From an uncultured Chromatium sp. (GTDB lineage: Bacteria > Pseudomonadota > Gammaproteobacteria > Chromatiales > Chromatiaceae), in assembly GCA_903897335.1 (NCBI GenBank), contig CAIUAY010000112.1, positions 1 through 40,553 of the forward strand: a stretch of DNA of 40,553 nt, read 5' to 3'. Positions 35,027 to 40,553 of the stretch are shown here, in pieces. The notes under the pieces were generated by a model. It did no database searches and had not been told where the DNA came from. It saw only the letters and a program-made list of their open reading frames with translations. Position 1 is the first letter of the stretch, and each line of letters begins with the position of its first letter. The position numbers and the translations under genes are program-made.

Positions 35027-37191
35027 TGCGACTGCGCGAGCTCGGTATTCTGCCGGTGGCGGCGCTGATCGGCGGGCTGTTCGTGGTGCTGGTGCTGATG
35101 CGCGATGCCGTGGAAAACTCGGAGGCGCTGAGCCGCGCTTTCGTGCCGCTGCTGTTCGTAGTGCTGGTTGGACTGCTGCTGCTGGCGGTGCTGGTAGTGG
35201 TTAATGTCGTCAAGCTGGTGCGCCGTCATCGCCGTCAGGCTGCTGGTTCGCGTCTGACCGCCCGCATCGTGATCCTCTTTGCCGTGATCTCGCTGTTGCC
35301 AGTTGGCGTGGTGTATTATTTTTCGCTCGGCTTTCTGCTGCGCGGGATCGATAGCTGGTTCGATGTCAAGATCGGCCGTGCCATGCAGGATGCCCTGCTG
35401 CTCAATCAGGCATCGTTGGATCTGAATCAGCGGGTTCTTGGCAAATACACCGAACAACTGCTTGCGGGTATCAAGGATCGCTCATCAACCGCCATCGCGC
35501 TGAGCCTGAACAATCTCCGCCGTCAGGCCGGCGCCATCGAGCTGACAGTTTATGGTTCCGGCGGTCAGGTGCTGGGCACGGCGAATGAAGACCCGACCCA
35601 ACTGGTGCCTAACCGTCCCGAACGCGAGATTCAGCAGAATGTCCGCAGTGGAACCAATTATGTTGGACTGGAAACCGGCGTCACGAATGAACTGGTGGTG
35701 CGCGCGCTGGTGCAAGACCCCGATGGCCGTGACATGCAGATGCAGGCGATCTTTCCGACCTCGGCGCGGATCAGCGAACTCTCTACTCGTCTGGAGGATG
35801 CGTATAACCGCTATACCGAACTGGCCTATCTGCGGCAGTCGCTGAAATTCAGCTTTTCGCTGACCCTGTCGCTAGTGCTGCTGTTCGGGCTGATGGCCGC
35901 GCTGATCGCTGCTTTTCATACCGCTCGGCGACTGGTCGCGCCCATCGCCGACATCGCCCGTGGAACCCGCGCCATCGCTGAAGGCGATTACGAACAGCAG
36001 ATTGCCCTGCCCAAACACGACGATGAACTCACCTTTCTAGTCGCCTCATTCAACGCCATGTCACGGCGCATCGCCCGTGCGCGTGATGACGCCGCCCGCA
36101 GCAAGCAGGCGGTCGAGACCCAGCGTAACTATCTGGAAACCGTGCTGGGTCGTCTCTCTTCGGGAGTGGTCGCTTTCGATGACAGCCAGTGTCTGCGCAC
36201 CGCCAACCCGGCGGCACGCAATATTCTAACGCTGGCTTTTGCAGACGACGCTAGCCACAGTCTGGAACAGATCGAGCGCGAGCAGCCTGATCTCAGCCCC
36301 TGGACTGAAGCGGTTCGACACCATCTGGCCGCCGGTCAGGCGTGGCGCACCGAAGTGACGCTCCAGCGCGGTGAAGGCAGCCAGACGCTCCTGTGCCGTG
36401 GGAGTCCGCTGCCGCTGCCTGATTCCGAGCAGCGTGGTCATGTCGTGGTGTTCGATGACATCACCTCGCTCATCACTGCCCAGCGCAATGCCGCTTGGGG
36501 CGAGGTGGCGCGACGCCTGGCGCATGAAATCAAAAATCCACTGACCCCAATCCAGCTCTCCGCCGAACGGCTGCGTCACAAGCTGCTGTCCAAGGCGGAT
36601 GACGCCGATGCCCGGATCATCGAACGCGCCACCAGCACCATCATCGCGCAGGTCGAGGCGATGAAATCCATGGTCAACGATTTTTCGGACTATGCCCGGG
36701 CGCCACGCATCCAGCCAGAGCCACTGGTTCTCGACCAGCTCATCCAGGAGGTTCTGGATCTCTACCGCAGTGCCGGAATCCCCGCATTACAGATCCATCT
36801 GGATGCGGCAGGGATGCTGGTACGTGGCGACCCACTGCGACTGCGCCAGCTCCTCCATAATCTCATCAAGAATGCGCAGGAGGCGCTGGAAGGTCATGCT
36901 GATGGCCGGATCACAGTGACAACGACATGGATCACGCAGACAGAGATGGAATCCGGCGCGGCTGTTGAGTTAAGCATCACTGATAACGGCCCTGGTTTCG
37001 ATGCGCGTCTGCTGGAGCGGTTGTTTGAACCCTATGTCACCACTAAAGCAAAAGGAACCGGTTTGGGGCTCGCCATCGTCAAGAAGATTATTGAGGAACA
37101 CAGCGGTATGATCATGGTCGAGAACACCAGCGAGGGTGCCTTGATCAGAATCCGGCTGCCGGTCTGTCAGGTCGCTGCGTCACCAGCCTAA
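35026..37191 (+). CDS. ntrY: NtrY-like sensor histidine kinase
   Basis: About 721 residues. The start is put at 35026, where TGATG couples it to the DUF4390 stop; an ATG six codons upstream (35008) has GGAG only three bases away. Three membrane helices lie in the first 105 or so residues. A periplasmic stretch of about 170 residues and another helix (FSFSLTLSLVLLFGLMAALIAAF) follow. A HAMP domain (VAPIADIARGTRAIAEGDYEQQI), a PAS region and HisKA with the phospho-His motif LAHEIKNPLTPIQLSAERLR come next. HATPase_c carries LIKNAQEAL, DNGPGF and GTGLGLAIVKK. All kinase motifs are intact. It phosphorylates the NtrX-like protein encoded 17 bases downstream. Confidence 0.94.
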   Translation: MRLRELGILPVAALIGGLFVVLVLMRDAVENSEALSRAFVPLLFVVLVGLLLLAVLVVVNVVKLVRRHRRQAAGSRLTARIVILFAVISLLPVGVVYYFSLGFLLRGIDSWFDVKIGRAMQDALLLNQASLDLNQRVLGKYTEQLLAGIKDRSSTAIALSLNNLRRQAGAIELTVYGSGGQVLGTANEDPTQLVPNRPEREIQQNVRSGTNYVGLETGVTNELVVRALVQDPDGRDMQMQAIFPTSARISELSTRLEDAYNRYTELAYLRQSLKFSFSLTLSLVLLFGLMAALIAAFHTARRLVAPIADIARGTRAIAEGDYEQQIALPKHDDELTFLVASFNAMSRRIARARDDAARSKQAVETQRNYLETVLGRLSSGVVAFDDSQCLRTANPAARNILTLAFADDASHSLEQIEREQPDLSPWTEAVRHHLAAGQAWRTEVTLQRGEGSQTLLCRGSPLPLPDSEQRGHVVVFDDITSLITAQRNAAWGEVARRLAHEIKNPLTPIQLSAERLRHKLLSKADDADARIIERATSTIIAQVEAMKSMVNDFSDYARAPRIQPEPLVLDQLIQEVLDLYRSAGIPALQIHLDAAGMLVRGDPLRLRQLLHNLIKNAQEALEGHADGRITVTTTWITQTEMESGAAVELSITDNGPGFDARLLERLFEPYVTTKAKGTGLGLAIVKKIIEEHSGMIMVENTSEGALIRIRLPVCQVAASPA

Positions 37192-37208
37192 GGTTTAAAA
37201 ACACACAC

Positions 37209-38576
37209 ATGAGCGCAACACATATTCTGGTCGTCGACGATGAACCGGACATCCGTGGTCTGGTTCAGGAAATTCTGGAGGATGAGGGCTATGTCATCGC
37301 CATCGCCAAAAACGGCGAAACCGCACGTCTTGCACTGCGCGAGCGGCGCCCGGATCTGATCCTGCTCGACATCTGGATGCCGGATATCGACGGCATCACG
37401 CTGCTGAAAGAATGGGTGGAAGACGACGCATTGCCCTGTCCAGTGATCATGATGTCCGGGCATGGAACGGTGGAAACGGCCGTCGAAGCGACTCGGCTCG
37501 GTGCCTATGACTTTCTCGAAAAGCCGCTCTCGATGGCCAAGCTGCTACTGACCGTCGAGCGGGCACTGCAAGCGGACAAACTCCAGCAGGAAAACCTCGG
37601 TCTGAAGCGCCGCACCCCGCAGGTGCATGAGCCCATCGGGCGCAGCGCGACCATGCAGCGACTGCGTGAACAGGTTAAACGCATCGCCCAGCATGACACC
37701 TGGGTACTGATCATGGGCGAAGCCGGCAGTGGCCGCGAGACCTTTGCCCGCTATCTGCACTCGCAGAGCGCACGGCGTGAGCGGCCGTTCGTGGATCTCA
37801 GCGTCTCCTCGCTGTCAGGCGACAACGCGTCACGCGAACTCTTCGGCACTGAAGAAAACGGACATGCCCATTATGGCAGTCTGGAAAAAGCGGCGGGTGG
37901 CACGCTGCTACTGGATGAAGTGGCCGACATGGAACTCGATGCCCAGCTCAAACTCCTGGGCGCACTCGACAGCGGCTCATTCCTGCGCGTGGGCGGCAAC
38001 GAGCCGGTGCGGATCGACGTGCGCATCGTGGCCGTGACTCAACGCAATCTGGAAGACGAAGTGCGGGCAGGCCGCTTCCGCGAGGATCTGTTCTATCACC
38101 TCAATGTCGTCCCGCTGAACGTGCCGTCGCTACAGGAACATGCCGAAGACGTGCCGGATCTGCTGAATTTCTATCTGGATTATTTTGCGACCCACGAAAA
38201 ACTCCCCTACCGCCGTTTTAATGTTGGTGCCCAGAATTTTCTGCGCAACTATGCCTGGCCGGGCAATGTGCGCGAACTCAAAAACCTGGTGCAGCGGGTG
38301 TTGATCCTGGGGATGGGCGACGAGATCGGCCTGAAAGAGGTCGAGAGCGCACTCGGTGCGCCGCCGCCGCTCCAGATCCAGGCGTTAGAGGGGATGGTCT
38401 CGTTCGATCAACCATTACGCACGGCGCGTGAACAGTTTGAAAAAGCGTATCTGGATTACCAGCTCGAAAAACATGCCGGCAACGTCAGCAAAATGGCCAA
38501 GGAAGCCGGCATGGAACGCACCCATCTCTATCGCAAGCTGCGCTCGCTAGGGATCGAGATCAAGGAACGCCGATGA
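37209..38576 (+). CDS. ntrX: NtrX-like response regulator with degenerate sigma54-activator domain
   Basis: A 455-residue regulator. The receiver domain (1-120) has the acidic pair Asp10-Asp11, phospho-acceptor Asp54 (LLDIWMPDIDG) and Lys105 (FLEKPLS). The AAA+ domain (about 142-375) carries a Walker A-like GEAGSGRE with Arg176 where other family members have Lys. Walker B LLLDEV is intact, and so is the GRFREDLFYHLNVVPL segment. The GAFTGA sigma54-contact loop is missing: after ELFG comes TEENGHAHYGSLEKAAGG. The C-terminal Fis-type HTH is intact (GNVSKMAKEAGMERTHLYRKL). It therefore likely acts without classical sigma54 activation, and ATP use may be impaired. It follows ntrY by 17 bases and ends 11 bases before the convergent mobB. 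Confidence 0.93.
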   Translation: MSATHILVVDDEPDIRGLVQEILEDEGYVIAIAKNGETARLALRERRPDLILLDIWMPDIDGITLLKEWVEDDALPCPVIMMSGHGTVETAVEATRLGAYDFLEKPLSMAKLLLTVERALQADKLQQENLGLKRRTPQVHEPIGRSATMQRLREQVKRIAQHDTWVLIMGEAGSGRETFARYLHSQSARRERPFVDLSVSSLSGDNASRELFGTEENGHAHYGSLEKAAGGTLLLDEVADMELDAQLKLLGALDSGSFLRVGGNEPVRIDVRIVAVTQRNLEDEVRAGRFREDLFYHLNVVPLNVPSLQEHAEDVPDLLNFYLDYFATHEKLPYRRFNVGAQNFLRNYAWPGNVRELKNLVQRVLILGMGDEIGLKEVESALGAPPPLQIQALEGMVSFDQPLRTAREQFEKAYLDYQLEKHAGNVSKMAKEAGMERTHLYRKLRSLGIEIKERR

Positions 38577-38587
38577 GCGGGAAGCTA

Positions 38588-39118
38588 TCAGCGAATGGCG
38601 AGCTGAGACAGGATGAAGTCAGCGATGGCCTGTGCGTCATCGAGCGGCAGGACGACTGGATGCAAGGGAGCAGGCAGTGGATCAGCGGTTGCCACCGCGA
38701 TAATGTCAGCGTCATCAGGATAGAGCGGTGCCTGACCGAGCGCTGCGCGGTAGACCTCGATCTTAGGATAACAGGCATGTTTGAAGCCCTCGACCAGAAT
38801 CAGGTCGAGACGTTCTGACTCAAAGCGGGACAGCATCGCGTGTAGATCGGGGTCGATGCCTCTGGATGGATTTTCAACCTGTAACGCCCAGCGTTCACGC
38901 GAAGCAAGCAGGGTCTGGGAGGCACCGGCGGCGCGGATCTCAAAGCTGTCCTTGCCTGACACGTCCAGGTCGAATGTATGGTGCGCGTGTTTGAGATAGC
39001 CAACCCGCAACCCCTGACCATGCAGCACCGCGACGAGTCGGCGCAGCAGGGTCGTCTTGCCGCTGCCGCTGGGCGCGACGACGCCGAACACCGGAATGGA
39101 ATCACCCTGGATCGTCAT
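38588..39118 (-). CDS. mobB: Molybdopterin-guanine dinucleotide biosynthesis protein MobB
   Basis: A 176-residue P-loop GTPase of the MobB family. The Walker A region is VAPSGSGKTTLLRRLVA (residues 14-30), followed by LKHAHHTFDLDVSGKDSFEIRAAGA and LILVEGFKHACYPKIEVYR, which are characteristic of MobB. It assists MobA in attaching GMP to molybdopterin. The ATG overlaps the HDOD gene stop by four bases (ATGA), an unexpected pairing. No mobA gene is in the window. Confidence 0.93.
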   Translation of the reverse strand: MTIQGDSIPVFGVVAPSGSGKTTLLRRLVAVLHGQGLRVGYLKHAHHTFDLDVSGKDSFEIRAAGASQTLLASRERWALQVENPSRGIDPDLHAMLSRFESERLDLILVEGFKHACYPKIEVYRAALGQAPLYPDDADIIAVATADPLPAPLHPVVLPLDDAQAIADFILSQLAIR

Positions 39119-40353
39119 TCTTTCGTGCCTTTGAGCATTTCTGTCACTGCTGCAAGCTGCTCGCCCGCTTCAGCGATCACATCGACTGCGCCTTGCGCTT
39201 CAGAAAGTCCCAGACCCAGTTTGAGATAGGCGGGCACGTTATCATAATGAGGCAGTGGGCCTTCCGCGTCTGACTGGTTGAGTCGATAGAGACGGGCGAC
39301 CAGAACGATATCGCAGACATCCGGCTGGTCGCCACGGTCGCGGTACCACTGATCTGATTCCCGCACCACGTCCACCAGATCAGACTCCAGACCCCAGTAG
39401 CGCACCACCATCTCGCCGATCATCACCCGCAGCTTGAGAATCGCAGCATCCAGTTCAGCGTCGTCGATCTCACGGTAATAGCGACTGACATGATCCAGGA
39501 TCGGGATCACGCCGACATCATGCAGCAGCCCTGCCAGTAGGGCATGTTCCGGCTGACAGCCACCGCCATGACGGGCGATCACGAAGCTTAACGCGGAAAT
39601 ATGCACACTACGGTTCCAGAGATCCTTGATTCGCTGCTTCATCAGCGGTGATTTAGTCTTGAACACCTTCTGCATGGCCATGCCGAGCACGACTGAGCGG
39701 GTCATGTTGAAACCGAGCCGAATGATCGCATCGCGGACATCCGTGGTGGGTCGGGCACCACGATAAACCGGGCTGTTGGCAAGCCGGATCAGCCCACCGG
39801 TCACGGCAGGATCGATCTGCACGATGCGAGCCAGTTGCATCGACGTGACCGCTGGATTATTCATGGCATCCTGGATGGCTCGCGCGACCTTTGGCAGCGA
39901 TGGCAGTTCCAGACTGCCCTGCTTGCAGGCTTGATAGAAGCGGATGAGCATGGCGCTTTCGACAATGCTGAGATCCATCTCGTCAAACGAGTCGCCAACT
40001 GGCTGGCGATCACCAGTCAGGCTTTCGTAAAGCTGACGATCAAGGCGCAGCAACTGCACTTCGGTCAGAGCCACGGCAGAATCCCGCAGACGCCCCGACT
40101 CGAATACGGGCTGACAGGCGCGCAGCGAACCCGACTCGATGATTTCCTTGCTGGCATCCCGCAGCAGACAGAGCTTGCCGGTCAGCACATAATCCAGCCA
40201 GGGTGCGTCATGGACTGCGGTCAGCTTTTTGCCGGTCGGGAGACTGGCAATAATCCCGCTTTGCGCAAGACGCGCACGCTGCTCACGGCTCAGGCGATGA
40301 ACCGGCGTCAGATCCTGCAAGGTTTCTGCAGACAGTTCGTGCGTGGCATTCAC
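39115..40353 (-). CDS. HDOD-domain protein with cNMP-like N-terminal region
   Basis: A 412-residue cytoplasmic protein starting at a GTG. That start is chosen because GGAG lies eight bases upstream. The longer frame beginning TTG at 40389 has no ribosome site and starts within the IS end. The first 130 or so residues resemble a cyclic-nucleotide-binding-like region (LSREQRARLAQSG...VLTGKLCLLRDAS). The HDOD domain follows at about 140-345, with LPSLPKVARAIQDAMNNPAVTSMQLARIVQIDPAVTGGLIRLANSP and HALLAGLLHDVGVIPIL. HDOD proteins act in signalling and c-di-GMP-linked regulation; no EAL or GGDEF domain is attached. Confidence 0.87.
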   Translation of the reverse strand: MNATHELSAETLQDLTPVHRLSREQRARLAQSGIIASLPTGKKLTAVHDAPWLDYVLTGKLCLLRDASKEIIESGSLRACQPVFESGRLRDSAVALTEVQLLRLDRQLYESLTGDRQPVGDSFDEMDLSIVESAMLIRFYQACKQGSLELPSLPKVARAIQDAMNNPAVTSMQLARIVQIDPAVTGGLIRLANSPVYRGARPTTDVRDAIIRLGFNMTRSVVLGMAMQKVFKTKSPLMKQRIKDLWNRSVHISALSFVIARHGGGCQPEHALLAGLLHDVGVIPILDHVSRYYREIDDAELDAAILKLRVMIGEMVVRYWGLESDLVDVVRESDQWYRDRGDQPDVCDIVLVARLYRLNQSDAEGPLPHYDNVPAYLKLGLGLSEAQGAVDVIAEAGEQLAAVTEMLKGTKE

Positions 40354-40378
40354 GCCATTCTCTCCATTTGACTGTAAC

Positions 40379-40553
40379 CTACATGTCAAGTCCCGTTAGA
40401 TTATAGACCAGCTTTTTGAAGCGTTCGGGGCATGTTTGTTGCCAGTCTTTGAGAGCTTGAATCGGCGCGATGTGTCCCAGCGCCTTTTGCGGGATCTGGT
40501 GATTGTATAACCTCACATAGCCGGTGAGGGTGTCCGCCAGGTTCTGTGCGGAA
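40379..40553 (-). pseudogene. IS481-family transposase C-terminus (partial)
   Basis: The minus strand from the right edge reads YVRLYNHQIPQKALGH, then IAPIQALKDWQQTCPERFKK, and ends LVYNLTGLDM with stop TAG at 40381-40379. This is the C-terminus of IS481-family DDE transposases (family pattern YNH..PQ.ALG...P..A...W....P..F.K). The 5' part lies beyond the window, so I cannot tell whether the rest is intact; the type is set to pseudogene only because it is partial here. The stop lies outside the inferred element end at 40384. Confidence 0.75.
40384..40553 (-). mobile_element. IS481-family element, right end
   Basis: Read on the plus strand, the element would begin TGTCAAGTCCCGTTAG at 40384, matching the TGT...ACA termini typical of IS481 elements. 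Its end is 31 bases upstream of the HDOD start codon. The other terminus is outside the window. Confidence 0.5.

Overview
The window is chromosomal DNA of a gammaproteobacterium, most likely a member of the Chromatiales (purple sulfur bacteria and relatives). This is inferred from the gene content: ZipA, NAD-dependent LigA, the def-fmt-rsmB and dprA-smg-topA blocks placed back to back, a DUF4390-NtrY-NtrX extension, and an exosortase-A-type PLP decarboxylase and acyl ligase pair. Base composition is fairly GC-rich and even, except for the accessory island at about 7.75-9.3 kb. No database search was run; family names rest on motifs and general similarity.

Layout. (1) 1-260: 3' end of a frameshifted IS3-family transposase. 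(2) 0.56-2.0 kb, plus strand: an HPF/RaiA-like small protein and an atypical SDR of the complex I NDUFA9 type. (3) 2.0-7.7 kb, minus strand: a six-gene Mrp/Pha Na+(K+)/H+ antiporter operon with fused A and B subunits. (4) 7.75-9.3 kb: an eroded accessory island with an IS200/IS605 TnpA relic and its end hairpins, a small secreted cysteine-rich protein, a hairpin-dense segment and an IS3 OrfA relic. (5) 9.34-9.59 kb: a TraR/DksA zinc-finger protein. (6) 9.76-16.5 kb, plus strand: smc-zipA-ligA and a small conserved gene, closed by a convergent hairpin. (7) 16.5-31.5 kb, minus strand: in transcription order LysM protein, dprA, smg, topA, acyl ligase, PLP decarboxylase, polyprenol-kinase-like protein, NERD protein, YebG-like, YiaA-like, ankyrin lipoprotein, uppP, bolA, yciB, yciI and a parvulin. 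(8) 31.6-38.6 kb, plus strand: def-fmt-rsmB-DUF4390-ntrY-ntrX, mostly overlapping. (9) 38.6-40.35 kb, minus strand: mobB and an HDOD protein. (10) 40.38 kb to the end: C-terminus of an IS481-family transposase.

How the genes fit together. Most genes are core housekeeping: chromosome organisation and repair (smc, ligA, topA, dprA), division and envelope (zipA, yciB, uppP, LysM protein), initiator-Met processing (def, fmt), rRNA methylation (rsmB) and ion homeostasis (Mrp). NtrY-NtrX forms a two-component system coupled to the translation-processing operon. Its regulator has lost the sigma54-contact loop and the Walker A lysine, so it probably does not act as a classical sigma54 activator. Other points worth attention are the duplicated four-cysteine secreted peptide behind a segment with mutually exclusive stems, the orphan exosortase-type gene pair beside a polyprenol-kinase-like gene, and IS ends abutting the mrp and HDOD genes. 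No tRNA, rRNA or CRISPR array was seen.
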